A DNA stretch of 64,000 bases from positions 19,521,203 to 19,585,202 of the forward strand of contig CM067062.1 in the NCBI GenBank assembly GCA_033980235.1. The letters run 5' to 3'. The translations under genes were made by a program, and so were the position numbers. The DNA is from Diadema setosum. Its lineage: Eukaryota > Echinodermata > Echinoidea > Diadematoida > Diadematidae. Below, piece by piece: positions 45,828 to 59,187 of this stretch. Numbering within the stretch: position 1 is the stretch's first letter; each line of letters starts with the position of its first letter. Below the pieces are notes generated by a model. The model saw only the letters and a program-made list of their open reading frames with translations. It made no database searches and was not told where the DNA came from.

Positions 45828-48800
45828 GGTGCATGGGAATTCTTAGGTAATAACGCTGGTAGGGACGTATTGAAGAGCAGTGCAAACACAGCAGAGGGTA
45901 CCCTTGGTGAATAAGATCATACCATCACATTATTACCATGCTGGTCTCAAGCAATTTCGGGGAATTATCCAGTGAGAATACGACCCGCCAGCAGTTCAGA
46001 AGGGCAAGTATTCCATCCTAACCAACTAAAACATGGCTTGTCATCACATGGCGATTTATTCCAATCAGACAAATGCAGTTGACGTGGTTGTGCCTGGGAG
46101 ATCATGCTGATCTACGGAGAATTAATCACAGAAAATATTGTGCTCTCTTCTTGCCTTGGCGGACCGAATCTCTCATTTCTCTTCTTGGTACATTGCCAAC
46201 TATAGAGTCGGCTGAAGACTGTTTCAGAAGGGAATATTATATCAGTGCAGGGCAGGCAAAAGATCTAGCCGGCCGAGGAGTTCGCCAACAGCTTCGGACA
46301 ATGATCAAGAGTGTCAGGGGAAAGATGCATGCAGAAGCGACTGTCATGATAAGTCCCATGCATATTACTTGCTGACGGTGTTTTTTTTTTTCAAACCTCA
46401 CTTCAAGTTCAAGTGGTGTGGACTCAGTGAGCCAAATCGCTTTGAATCTGAGGCTGTTGAGCTGCTTTATCACACATATTGCTGCTCCTGGACCTGTGTG
46501 AATTATTAATGTCAAATGCAAGATCATTGATGCATGAAATTATCGTTTTGATCTGCAAAGTCGGGCAGAAAGAGGGCGGCCTATCATCATTATCTGCTCA
46601 TTGCCTCGGAGAAAAATATGATGTCCCCAGTACAGTCATGTTGACACTGAGGATAAGCTCAAGATGTGTAAGGTGTCTTGTGCTGTTTTTTAAAGCGTGG
46701 CGTGGCGGACGACACGAAGCGAATGGCGACAAGGAGCCGTAAATAGGCGCCCTTCCCTAGCCGGAGATGACCTTCACAGCTTTGCGGCCTTGGCCACCTC
46801 CCTGCCAAGGCTTCTCCATCTATACAGTATAAAAATCGATATTACAGTGGAGTGTGAGTGACCAGGCCAGACCATCAGCTTGTGTGGGAGTACTGAGTAT
46901 ACGAGAATCACTGGTAGAGGGACGGAATTCAGGGTGTATCGATTTCTTACATGTTTGACCGTTAACTTCGTGACTACAGAGCATGCCATTAGATATTCAT
47001 ATATTTTTTTTTTTCCTGGTGGGCGAACACGTTCCGAGACTATTACTATCTTAAGCACAAAAACCTCATTCTTCTTGTCTTTTCCTCTGCCATTTTGTTC
47101 GTTGTCACAGTATATCTGTATATCTTGGTGCACTGACCATGTTGATACTTTGTGCATATACATCCTCACCGTTTCTTCCATAACTTTCTAGTAACATACT
47201 GCCTTCATTAGTATCATTTTCCCCTCATTTCGTGTCTTCTTTTGCCTCCACTTCTGCTCCTGCTGTAAGGATCTGAAACTCTTCCTGTCTTCTGACACCA
47301 AATCAAATTCTCATCCTTTTCTCCCTCTTCGGTCGTTACCCACGTAGGCCTACTTTTCAAAGTTTGCCCCCGGCAGCTTCCATCTCCCCCTTCCCCCTTC
47401 CTTCCCGAAGGTAATCTTAAGGTCACTGGTGAGAGAGAGGGAAAAATATTATGATTCAATACCACTCATGATAACAATGATGATGATGATGATAATGAAT
47501 CAAAATCATTATTTCATAGATTATACTAAATGCAAGCTAATGCTTCCGCCTGGTTTATCAAGAGCTGAGCCGTCTAACGGTATGCCATCAAACGCGGCGT
47601 TGCTGTTGCTAAAACAGCATCACGAAGGCGCCCAAAAATGATGTTCGGAAACTCCAAAGTCAATTAAGTTAAGTAGTTAAAAGGAGGCATAATTGTTTGA
47701 TCGTCATGCCACTGATGAAGAGATATCCGGCTGTGGTGCAGCCAGTCATTTTGTCTTCATTGCCCCTCCCGTGTCGTGTAATGACGAGTTCTATTAGTCG
47801 GAGGACTGCTGCGCAACCAGGCTCCAGAGCGAGATGGGCCGCTGGAGGGTGGATCATTTCATCAGTTAACCCTTTATACTTCGTGAGAATCTCATCTCTA
47901 CACTTTTCATCGCATGCTGTAGCGGTTCCTGGCGGGTAACGGGTTAAATGGGTCATTCCTGATACCCAGCACCCTTATATGATGACCAGTAATTTACCTA
48001 TTTTATTGACTAAATAACGGAACAAATGGCTGTACTTAGGGCATGTACTTAAACAGGTTCCATCCCGTACTCCTTGCATTACTGCGATGAAAGTGGCTTC
48101 ATTATGGTAAATATGGACTCGATCACAAACTAATCAGCCAAAGCAGAATGAACTAACGATGTAACAAGTTAACTATTTTTCATTGCCTTTACTTAGAAAC
48201 CTTTTTCGGCGACAGTAGTACAAATGGCAAAATTAATTGGCGCAACACGTATACCTAACGAACTTATTTACACCAATAGAAAACCTCTTTGAATGCTGTT
48301 GCGTGTTGTTGTTCTTTCTTTCAAGAGCATGGTCAGGCAGTTTCGAGGTCGCGGTACTTTCATCAAAGAGTAAGACTACACATTTGCTGGTTTTCATGCC
48401 ACTGTCATTCTTCAGTCACTCGAGTCCCTGTATAAAAATGTCAATGCACGAGATATATAAAATTCGATATCTCCCTGACAAATTAACTGTCAAAATATGT
48501 TTTCTTGCTGTGGTAAACTGGTCAGAGCGTAAAGAAAGAGAGAGAGAAAAAAATCCGCATGAGTGGACTTGACGTTCTGTTCATTTTCATGGTCGCTGCA
48601 TTTTGTTTTCGATAGTTTATCAACAAAATTGTCTGTAGTGGCGGCAGCTTTGAATGTTGGAATTGACGAAACGAAGAGCACACATCATATCACCCTTCAT
48701 CAAGCTGCCTGCCACTATACTTCTCGTGGTTCATTCCCGGGAAGTATACTCCAAAGCTGCATGCATGCACTGCGTGTGAACACGGGGTGAGCACCCATGG

Positions 48801-50516
48801 ATTTCAAGCTTTATCAGAAGTTTAGAATGAGAAGCCCGCTTCGCCTCCAGTGGAGTACCGGTAATCATAAAAGAAGTGTCAACCACTTCGTTTCCATGTC
48901 AACAATGTACATGTATAGCTAAATTTAAGCGAGTCGGGTGTTCGAGAGCGGGTACACGAAACAGGTAGACAGACGGTTTCATGGACACCAAGACAGACAG
49001 ACAGAATAGAACAACATATAAGATGACAGAGAAAAAAGCATTTCAACGTGTAGGTGTCAAGCCGAACATATGACGATATGAGTACTAGTAACATATTGTG
49101 CAACAGAGAGAGAGAGAAAATCAACAAATGATAAAATGGAAAGAGATTGAGAAAGAGAAAAAGAAACACTACATGGAACAGCAGTATTGACAACAGATAT
49201 AAATGGAAAAAAAAAGATACATAGAGAGTGTTAGGAAGGAGTAGCAAGATGAAAATATGTATACTTCTAGTGTGAAAAGAGCCACGAAACATTTCATAAG
49301 GTAGAAAAATGATAAACACTAACACCTCTTGATTAGTTGGGCGTTGATAAAATGATTGAGTTGTGATGAATATCGGAATAGATAGAAATGAGCGGTGACA
49401 GCAAGCTTTTATGTCAGTGGTTGCGGGTGGAGTCCACTATAAGGCAACATATTGTCCAGAAAAGTAGCAAGTTCTTAACCATGAATGCTGTGACTCATTT
49501 ATCCTTGAATGGAGTAATTGACGTTATGCAAAGAAACGTGTTAACAACCACCTACGAATGATATATAATATAAGTAAGTGTATAGCGATACCGGCAACAA
49601 AAATGCTTAACAACGTCGTCGTTGCTTTTCAACTTTCTCCCACATCTTTGAGAAACTTTGTGGGCGACACCAATTAAGGAGGTGCTCGCCTAGTACCTCC
49701 TTTGCAAAACTCGTCAGGTTAGGGCTCTCTATTTGATGTCAGTGCCATAAGGCTTCTTGTCAGTGAAAGCGTGAAGTAATCATTAGGTGAAAAAGACGAA
49801 AAATTAATTTTTCTGAGAATAAAGTTTTGGCGTTTTGTTTTGTTTTGTTCTGTTTTTTTCTGAGGGGCATACTGCCAAATTCTCGTCTTTCTTCTTGTTT
49901 AAATAGCGTGATTTGTCATTGACAATCATCAATTGGGGCAAAATGTGATTTACATTGACGAATCGATTGTAACAGTGGTCAAAATAAAACCATAATACGT
50001 TCCTCCTACCAGGTTTACTACCATTTCTCCATTTGCAATTGTCACATAATTAATCTCACTCAATATCAATGCCTTGTGACAGACACCCTAAGTGAGGAAT
50101 GGTTGTGACAGAAGCGAAACTTTAGCCCTCATTGATAGAAACCTATTGTCTCCTCCTCATGTGGATTTCATAATAGGTATTTATTATTAAGAAAGCTAAT
50201 GATAATTTGTGCCTCGTACACTGTAAAATTTCTTTATCATTCTGAAATTAACACCTGTTCTACGATTTTTCTGTTATTCAATTACGGACTGATGTATTGA
50301 TCTGCTTTGCAGAAATCAATATGAATTTCTTTCAGAGAAGGCAATGCTTTCGAAAGGAAGTCGAAGACGAGAATTAGCAATATCATTGTCGCTATCATTT
50401 CCCGCCTCTCCTTCTCCCCCCCCCCCCCCCCCTTTCTCTATCCTCCTGTGTCTACTCAGAGAGAGAAAGAAAAAAAAATCCAAAGTATCACTGCAGCGTA
50501 AGCACTACTTCCCAAG
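45828..50516. other. No recognised gene in 4.7 kb
   Basis: ORFs of up to 148 codons lie on purine-rich strands (for example minus 48879-49325) and look compositional. A (GAT)n tract lies near 47477-47495, a C run near 50417-50434. Confidence 0.5.
47870..47943. mobile_element. Possible piggyBac-like MITE, 74 bp
   Basis: Both sides carry TTAA (47866-47869, 47944-47947). The ends are CCCTTTA and, inverted, CCCGTTACCCG, a short imperfect repeat of about 7 bp. No second copy was found, so this may be coincidence. Confidence 0.3.
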
Positions 50517-50685
50517 AGGGGGCGGATCCAGGAATTCCGTAAAGGGGAGGCGCCTTTGCAAAATTAAAGGGGGGGGGGCGCTCCCTCCCCATTTTTCTCT
50601 TTTTATTTCTTTTGTTTTGACAAAAAATAAATAAATAAAGGGGGGGGGGACGCGCCCGGTGCGCCCCCGCCTGGATCCACCACTG
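50517..50685. mobile_element. GGCGGATCC-type MITE, copy C
   Basis: Starts GGGGGCGGATCCAGGAATTC and ends GGATCCACCACTG. CAAAATTAAAGG followed by a G run, and GGTGCGCCCCCGCCTGGATC near the right end, match copies A and B. Overlapping ORFs in three frames are translations of the element. Confidence 0.75.
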
Positions 50686-50780
50686 ATGTTGGTGAAAGGG
50701 ACATTGCATTGCAGGTTGAAATATGACTCAGGGCTTAAACACTGACAGGATTCGAATATAATTATGATCTCCTGGGTTAA

Positions 50781-50863
50781 CCCATTGTGTGCCTTGAGTG
50801 CCGATTGGCACATATATATCATAGAGCTGTATGCACTGTCCAAAGGCCTTTGCACAGAGAGAG
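50781..50863. mobile_element. Tiny piggyBac-like MITE, 83 bp, TTAA target
   Basis: TTAA at 50777-50780 and 50864-50867. Left end CCCATTGTGTGCCTTGAGTG; right end inverted CTCTCTCTGTGCAAAGGCC. Known: TTAA duplication with C-rich termini is typical of piggyBac elements. A homologous, expanded copy lies at 44549-44680. Confidence 0.6.
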
Positions 50864-51799
50864 TTAAGCTGGCTAGAGTCCACAGGTGTATACGCCCCAC
50901 CATGATGCTCCCATTAACCGTCTCTGTCCAAAATTTCATGGGTTTACCAGTAAGTCTCTGTAATATTTATATTGATTATGGCACTTTCAATGCGCAATCT
51001 GTATCTCATCATTATGAAGGTAACAAGAGAACAGAATGAATACAATGGGCTATATACATAAAACTACAAGTTGTTCACTTGCGGGTATGCGCTAAATGCT
51101 TGCAACAAAATAACTGTGTGTATTAATAGCTTCTGCATCTCCTATACTACATAAAGTGAGACAAATGTACATCTTGGCTGCTTAGCTGCAATTGTGGTGG
51201 TATATCTGATCAACATGCATGCTATTTTCTACGAAGTATATACGTCTTCTACTTCTTGTAGGATACAATAATGTTTACTATTGAGACTTCGTTCGAGATG
51301 GCATTCAATGGAAAATTCAAACCGTGAGAGATTTTAATCCTGACAACTATTTTTACTATCTCTTTTATTATTTGTTTGAATTCACAAAGGACGAAGATAA
51401 AACTGTCCTTTTAACTAATTTGTCTGGCTTTAAATGTGAGGTACCATGGGAAATAATCCCGCACCAGTTCTGTCATCCTAAAATGACATTATCATGATTA
51501 TCATCCGACACAGTCGTGATGCCCGCGTTTATTATCATAAATTTGTGTTGGACTTAATTGCTCATACAAGCAAGGGGACAAGGCGTCACTGACATACGAC
51601 ATGTCCTTGCACAATTATATTCCTAAAACTTAGAACTCTGCTTCTGCAGAGATGAAGTTTCAAAGCATTAAGAGGTGTTTCCTGACGAACGATGATTCAA
51701 GGTATCAAGATGGCAAGACTCAGTGACTTTCCATCACAACTGTTTGTCACTCAATCAATGACGTATAGTCATGTGCGTTAATCCTGAAATAATGAAATA

Positions 51800-51852
51800 T
51801 AAACACACACGCACGCCAACACACATACACAAACACGCACACACATACAAAT
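51800..51852. repeat. CA-rich degenerate microsatellite
   Basis: ACAC, ACGC and ACAT units, strongly interrupted. Confidence 0.75.
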
Positions 51853-52907
51853 AGACAAAATATCAAACGAACAAAAGGGCCACAAGGGGAAGACCTATCG
51901 GAAATCGCATGGAAATCTGTTTCCGTTAAAGAGATTCCTACCTCCCATTAACATCGTAACCTTCGTTGAAGCTTTCTCACTGATCCGTCTTTACGTAACT
52001 TTTCAGAAAGAACCACGCACTCTAGGTGTCCATGCACTGAATTATCTTGGTATTTCCCTGACAGCATTGTCAAACGCGTTCCCAAAGGCTCAATTACTCG
52101 CCGATTTTATCTTCTGTGCCTTTCTTTGTAGCTCGTTTCAAAAAACGGGATCGCAAAGACCTCTGAATATAGTATATATTGAGTAAAATTTTCTGATATT
52201 GCGGATCACTTCTTCAATCTCTTGAAATAATTCATCATGCAGCGAATGGCAATGACAAATGAATTCGCCGATGCGTACAATAAATTGTGGTCAGGAGAAA
52301 TCAGATGATGTGCTCCTCAGGATCTCGTATGAGACTTAGAGATATTCTCTTTAACTCATTTTCTTTGTTATTCCCTTCTAAAGTTCTCTTCACACACACT
52401 CAGAAAAAAAAATATGCTCAGAGAATTGATTTGATATGATCAAATAGCTGACGTCACATAAACAACATATCATAAAGATGAGTATGATAAAGTCTACAAT
52501 ATATACAAGCGTTTCATAGACAACCGCACCTCCATTTTGTTCAGAATTGACCACGTACACATATCTTAAATAATGAACCAACATTTCCATTGCCTAAAAT
52601 TTCAGGCGGCCTGATAACTTTAAATCGTCATTTACTGATATTGTCAGGCGTGTGTTACATTTTCCATTTCTAAAGATAACCTTTTCCTTAGAGGTAGATT
52701 AGGTGGAAAAAAAAGAAACAAATTCTCTCTTTTCTCTTATAACTTATCATGATCTGTCAATTAGAAATTGACAAGACAATTTGTTAGCAATCTCTCTGTC
52801 TGTCTATCCGTCTGTTTCCTTCCCTCATTCTCTCTTTTTCTGTCTTTCTTTCTATCCCTCTCACTCTCGCCTCTGCTCCTAAGACTTTCATTATGTACGT
52901 GAGTTAA

Positions 52908-53167
52908 AGGAATGATAGTTTTAATTGAGATGGGGATTCAGGTTTTGACTTTTTTGCGAGATAATTATAAACCACTTATAAAAAATATCAAAGAGCATGC
53001 AATTCCTAAAGGAATCAAAATTTTATTTGATGAAAATGGGTGAGATATCCAAAAACACACAGGTCCTAATAAAAGGTGGGTCCCAACTTTTATTAGGACC
53101 ACCTTTTTTTTACTTTGTTAAATTAAGATCTGAATCCCCATCTCAACCAAAACTACATACCATCCCT
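52908..53167. mobile_element. Palindromic T2/Kolobok-like MITE, 260 bp, TTAA target, family 3 copy 2
   Basis: TTAA at 52904-52907 and 53168-53171. Ends AGGAATGATAGTTTTAATTG and, inverted, AGGGATGGTATGTAGTTTTG. It shares with 37421-37962 the stretch AAAGAGCATG(C/T)AATTCC, GATGAAAAT and the central hairpin AATAAAAGGTGGGTCCCAAC. The right arm is shorter because of a deletion. Confidence 0.82.
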
Positions 53168-55579
53168 TTAAGCTTGACAGTTCAAAACCTTCTCCCTGTC
53201 AAGGAATTAACGGGAATATCATCTCCAGTACCATCAAGTCCCATGCAACTTTGACCATTTCAAGTGGTCGTAGGTTTATTTGAAGGAAGAATACAACTTT
53301 TTTGGTCATTTATATTTTGATACAGTCAATTGTATTGGTCCTTACTGTCAGTCATTTCTAAGCAATTCCTCATTTTTCGGAAATAGTGATCTTACGTGGT
53401 CCTACATTTTCACACTGTCTCTCGTATATTTTGAAAATGAAAGTATTGAGAATATTGTCGTTGAAAGTTTGTCTCTGGATGCTTCGAAAACTCGAAAATC
53501 TGCCATTTGCAATTTCTCTCATCATACACTGTTATGTAGTGTCGGAAAACACCAACAACATCATTTTATTAACGGTCTATGTACGTTTATTATCTTGATA
53601 AATACAGCATGATTTGTCAAAACTTATTCATCAAGTGTTCATGTTTGAGAGTTTCTACATTGACTTTAACAATTTTTTGACAGCATCAATCAACGAAGTC
53701 TAACTTTTGCATATTACCTGAGCCAACATATGCGATAAATAATGTATCTAAACACTTACTAGATCATGCTCACGCAGATTTGGTGGCACAAATCCAATTG
53801 GAATCATGTAGAGAATGCAGCGAAATGTCAACGATATCGTCATGGCAGAATTGCAAGCCGCAAAAGACGGCAGTCTCGTGAGAATATGGAAAAGCAGTCA
53901 ACTCCACACAGCCGAAGATTAAACAAGAATGAAAAAAAAAAAGAGAAAAATCATATCCTCGCGCCCGAGCTGTTGCAGTCACCAACACGATTTTGTATTT
54001 GTTCTTTTTGTTTCATTTTTTTTTAACATGCACAGCAACTACAGGATAGAGGTTTCTATTTTTGACGAGAAATAATTTGGCAAATTGCATCTGGGCCGGC
54101 ATCTGGGGTATGGGAAAATATAGTTACTATACCGTTATCATATTATAAATTTCATCACATATCATGAAAATCTATAGGTAGGACATGTAAACGACAACTA
54201 GATATTCTCCTGGTCATGACATTTCAAATCAATTTTTATCAAGAGTTGATTGTCGAATCACTGTATGAGGAACTATTTTAAGATCGTATTTTACCATAAG
54301 CAACTGTCAAAGTGTGTATATGTGTTAGAAGATTAATACGTATCTCCTCTTCACTGATTTTAACCTCCAACCTCGGCAGAGACAATGATGGTCCGCCATT
54401 TTATCAAACATGGCAGTCTCTACACTGCGATATGACAGGACCAATAAATTTTCATCTATTCAACCGATCACTTTGCCAGGACGAATTACGGAGCGGGATT
54501 GTACACGGAGCAACGAACTACCGCCCATCAGTCCGCCCCAGGCACGGAGCGCGGTGCAAGGGGAGTGTGCCATCAGAATGCTGCGAATCTGCACAACCGT
54601 ATAAACTATAGGCACTGTGACGATTGCCTTCCACATGAATGATTATAACGTTAAATCCCCATCGCATAATGAGAAGTGATTACATCTTGATTGCGTTTGT
54701 GCGGTTATGTAAAAAGGCACGCGTGAACGAACCTGGGCTGTTCTTAAGGGACACCATGCTCAAATTGTTTCCTGTGAAACAGAATAACAACAGCAAAAAA
54801 AAAAGTTCTGGTTGTAAATTTCTATGCATGTTTCACTTCGTCAGGTAGAAAAAATGTAATTTTTCCTAGAGAAGATGTGGCAATTAACATCGCTAGCTAA
54901 GAATGCAACACGTGGTCTCCTTGCCGTATAGTGCTCTGTTATAGTCCGCAGAGAGACGGACCGCAGAAGATAGCATTCAAGACTCTCATTTCCCCTTTTC
55001 CCCTCGCCGTTATGTAGTTTTCCCAGACCAGCATGCTCACGCTTTGTGTTTTAAAAATATAACATTAGTCTAGTTGTGTCTTTTTTTTTTCCAGCGTAAA
55101 AAGGTATTTAATAACTGTGAATACGTTGTTTACGTCCTTTAATCTGTCTCTTGACGCATATAGGCGCGTGACGGTGTGCTAGCACGTGGCCAGGAGGAGC
55201 TGACTTTGCGTGAACAAAAGGCGGTTGTCACACAGTTTACCAAAGAACAGGTGGCTACGACAGGACGAAATACTAAAAGGTAGAGACGCCAATTCGATAT
55301 CATGGACACCAAGAAGTAAATGTGAATGTGTGAGGAGTGGAGACAGACGCAGGTGTAAAGTGTTTGGGGATGGCCTGGGGGACAATGACTGGTGCATTTA
55401 TAGAATGTCAGTCAGTGGAATCAAGTGTTGGTTTCCGTCTGGAGCTGACAATAGCATCGATTCAGTGGCGGGAAGTCGCACTTAGACAGTCTCGGAATCT
55501 CAAATATGAAATGTTGTTTATGTTAAACCAGCTGCATATCTCTCTCTCCTCTCTCTCTCTCTCATTCTCTTTATCTATC
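53168..55579. other. No recognised gene in 2.4 kb
   Basis: ORFs at 53280-53612 and 54312-54611 (plus) have no domain or clear splice signals. A CpG-richer patch lies at 54.48-54.60 kb. Confidence 0.5.
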
Positions 55580-55686
55580 TGTCCATCTACCTCCCTATCT
55601 ATCTATCTATCTATCTGACTATCTGGCTATATACATATCTATCTATCTATCTACCTATTTGTCTATCTATCTATCTGTCTCTATCC

Positions 55687-55728
<42 letters not shown>

Positions 55729-55819
55729 TTATCTATCTATCTATTTATCTATCTATCTATTTATCTGTCTGTCTGTCTGTTTATAAAATTATCTATCTAT
55801 CTATCTCGATCTCTATCTG

Positions 55820-55864
<45 letters not shown>

Positions 55865-55866
55865 TT
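55580..55866. repeat. (TCTA)n microsatellite, longest array in the window
   Basis: Nearly 290 bp of TCTA with TTTA, TCTG and one TTTATAAAATT interruption, in at least four pure blocks. ORFs across it are repeat-coded. Confidence 0.95.
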
Positions 55867-56235
55867 ACCTCATATCTGCATGTCTTCACACTTTCTGGTC
55901 CATACATGCATACATCATGAATGTACATTGATCTTAAATATCAAACGATGTTGAAAAAAAAAATATAGGAGCTGACATTGATTTTATTGTGTGCTTATGA
56001 GATGAGGCTACCTATAGAGGCACTATACATCTCTTCATAAATTCCCTGAGGTTGTTCATGCATGATGCATGAGAAGTACCACACTGAGATACAAGAGTTC
56101 ATTATCACCACGTACTACCAGTATGCAATACTTTCTGTAGCTTCAATAGTTACTGACATTCAGGTGCGGGAAAACTACAGCTGGTATTAATATTCCATGA
56201 TAATTCACATCACCAAACCATACACCTAAAAAACA

Positions 56236-56237
<2 letters not shown>

Positions 56238-56284
<47 letters not shown>
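56238..56284. repeat. (CA)n microsatellite
   Basis: A pure CA tract of about 23 units. Confidence 0.95.
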
Positions 56285-56289
<5 letters not shown>

Positions 56290-58160
56290 AACATAGTAAG
56301 GTTTACTATAATATGTCTGTTGATCTGCCTATTACTATACAGTCGCTGTGTACCTGAGATAATTATGTATGCCTCGGCCAATGTTGTCTTAACATGCTAA
56401 TTATAAGTTGAAGCATGCGATGTAGGCTATTTCATAGCTGACATTTTTAGGTTCATATACAGTGATTGATCGAAGCAGAAAATGCCTATTTAGCATCGCT
56501 TGAGGTTCACCTAGTTTTCGTGCCATCATATTCTGATTTTTTTTTCTCTAAATCACTGCACCACATCAGAAATTGGGACTTTTTTTTTCTTGCATTTTCT
56601 ATTCATAGATCTTGCCTGTGCAATATTGTTCAACGTGGTCTAATCAGGAAGGAGTTTTACACTTTTGCCTGCAATCAATCTGAATAAATTCATGACTGCG
56701 CGACAAACTGTCTTGTATTCGCCGTTCCGCGATAGCTCATGCGAACGTTCCGGAAAATGTCTTTTTTCTCTTTTGTATTGGTGAGGCATGTATTCATTCG
56801 TTTTCAAAGCGAAGTAATGCATTAAAGCTCGCCCGAAGCATAGCCATATATAAGATATATGGAATTCATGCTCGAACAAAGAATGAACTTGGACAAACCA
56901 TGTGACCAGAAAGACTATAGTCAATTAACACATAGGGAAGTATCCATTTCATTGCTTTGAATTGAATGCATTTACAACCTTTTTTTTTTTTACTACTATT
57001 TTCAAATACTAGGCTTTACTGAGACAGCAACAAGACTTTGTTGCTGTCAGGTGGATGTGCTGGCAGGCATAAATATTACATGAATATTACGTCACAGATG
57101 CTTATCTCAGTGAATTAAAAAAACCAACATGCCTGTTACTGCATATTACCCTTTTCTGCTCATGTGGGAAGCGAAATTACAAAATGGCTTGTTACTCATT
57201 CAACTACACTATATCTATAGGATTATCATACTATCACATTTAACTTAAAGACAAGCAGCATTTTCCCAAAGAGTACAGCCTCTTGAACAGTATTTACCCC
57301 TTCTTAATCTTGAGTATACTTCTTGCATTTGCAATGATACAACTGAGAGTATATAAACTGGATATATAAATCATCGAGAAATTAGTGTTTTTATCCACCT
57401 TCCATACTTCATATAATATATTCGAAGAAAACCTTGCATTGCAGGAACACGCGTGTCTCGCAGTTGGTCTGTTTCTATAATTTTGTACAAAAAAAAACAT
57501 GATATTTTCAAGGATATTTTTCAATCTTTGCTTTAAAGGTAAACATTCAATATGAAATAATCATTTCACGAAGATATCCAAAATTTATCCATATCTTTAA
57601 AAAAAAGAAGGAGACCTTTTCCCAACTGCCAGAAAGTTGGCTGAGGCTTGTATGAAGTTTGTCCTAACAAGAAGAAGTAACTGGGCTTGTAAAGTATACC
57701 TTATACCTTCTTTGTCCTACAAAGCAAAGCTAATTCATGTAATCTGCATTACCAGCATTGAAAACTTTCAGTATGTACAGTTGGATGGAATGGTTGATTT
57801 TGTTGTTGTTGTTGTTGTTGTTTACTATAGATATGAACAGAAACAGTTCTTTCCTTTTTGTATATCATTAAAATGCATGGTCGATTTCGATTATTACGTT
57901 GTATATTCTGGTGAAAAAAAAAAAGAAAATAAAGCTTGACTTGAGTGAGATGAAATTAAATTGAATTGTCGCCAGGTCCTAACAGAAAAAAAAAAATCAT
58001 GAATCTGAATATTTTGATAAAGCCAGCCTTTCTTAAAGTAAACAGATCTATTGCTGGGAATTGACAAAGCGCAAACATGATGGCACATTGTAACCATATT
58101 TCAATTTTTGTGTGATTGAAAGGCATTCCTATTATGTCATGACAAATTGGCTGCATTCAC
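56285..58160. other. No recognised feature
   Basis: AT-rich DNA with T runs. The minus-strand ORF at 56640-56924 (94 codons) shows no known domain. Confidence 0.5.
57798..57821. repeat. (TTG)n microsatellite
   Basis: About eight TTG/GTT units. Confidence 0.88.
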
Positions 58161-58240
58161 TCCCCCCCCCCCCCCCCCCCTCGAAAACATTGACCTTCTT
58201 TATAGTTGCTGATTTTTTTTTTCGGGGGGGGGGGGGTGGC
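58161..58240. repeat. Poly-C run followed by poly-G run
   Basis: About 20 C at 58161-58180 and about 12 G at 58225-58236, 45 bp apart. They could pair as a stem. Confidence 0.9.
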
Positions 58241-58321
58241 AGGGGCGAGGGTATGGAATAGGAGGGGGACGTAGTGAAAGGGAATTACGAGTTAAGTCTC
58301 AAAAAGTAATCTATACTTTAA

Positions 58322-58621
58322 GGCCCGAATTCACGAAGGTGGTACAAATGGAACCATGGTTTAAACCATGGACAAAAACCATGGAGCGCTAAGTGTCGCA
58401 CGGAATATTTCGTTACGATATTGGTCATTTCGTCGATGAAATGATTATCTTGTAACGAAATGATATCATTTTGTAACTAAATGAACATTTCGTCCACGAA
58501 ATGATAATTTCGTTAACGAAACGGTCGTAACGAAATATTCCGTGCGACACTTGGCGCTCCATGGTTTTTGTCCATGGTTGAAACCATGGTTTCATTTGTA
58601 CCACCTTCGTGAATTCGGGCC
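58322..58621. mobile_element. Near-perfect 300-bp palindrome (long-TIR MITE)
   Basis: Left end GGCCCGAATTCACGAAGGTG is exactly mirrored at the right end (CACCTTCGTGAATTCGGGCC). Pairing continues about 100 bp per arm, including ACCATGG repeats and GTGTCGCACGGAATATTTCG on one side, with only a few mismatches. The centre (58400-58530) contains many copies of CGAAATGA and its complement. Single-stranded, it would fold into a long hairpin. A clear target duplication was not found (CTTTAA occurs near both ends). Confidence 0.85.
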
Positions 58622-59080
58622 AATAGCTTTAAACGTAAGAAGCTTTTACACCTAGCTTAAGAAGTGGTTAAGGTATGCGGCTTAGCTGTATTGTTAGAAT
58701 TGGCAGCATTACCTTGCATTACGTGTATTTAACTGGTTCCCTACGAGGCTCTCAAATTCCGGTGGACTAATTCTTACATGACCTATACCACATTCCTGTA
58801 TAGACAGTATATAGTGTGACCAAGACGTTTTCAGAAAGAACAAAATGAATTAAATTGTTAGAAATACATGAAAGGAGAAGAAAGACAGACTTAAGAAGCA
58901 ACGATTGCTTCCTTTCTTTTTTTTTATTTGGTTGTCAAGTGACAAAATGCATTGAGTCACAAAGGATAATATTGCTCACTATAAATGCAATCGAGCATAT
59001 GAAATATTCATAAACTGACATGTATACATATTCATGGGCATAAATAATACATGTATGTGTGTAAACATATACGCAATGTG

Positions 59081-59117
59081 TATATGTGTGTGTGTGTGAG
59101 AGAGAGAGTGTGTGAGG

Positions 59118-59150
<33 letters not shown>

Positions 59151-59187
59151 TGTGTGAGGGTGTGTGTGTGTGTGTGTGTGTGTGTAC
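59081..59187. repeat. Duplicated compound (GT)n/(GA)n microsatellite
   Basis: TGTGTG-GAGAGAGAG-TGTGTGAGGG is followed by the same order again and then a TG tract, so a block of about 50 bp has been duplicated in tandem. Confidence 0.9.

Noticed and set aside
46073..46375. A 100-codon plus-strand ORF with mixed composition
   Set aside because: No recognisable domain, no splice signals, and equally long frames overlap it on the other strand.
48879..49325. A 148-codon minus-strand ORF rich in Phe and Leu
   Set aside because: Arises from a purine-rich plus strand; it looks hydrophobic only because of base composition, and there is no domain or splice support.
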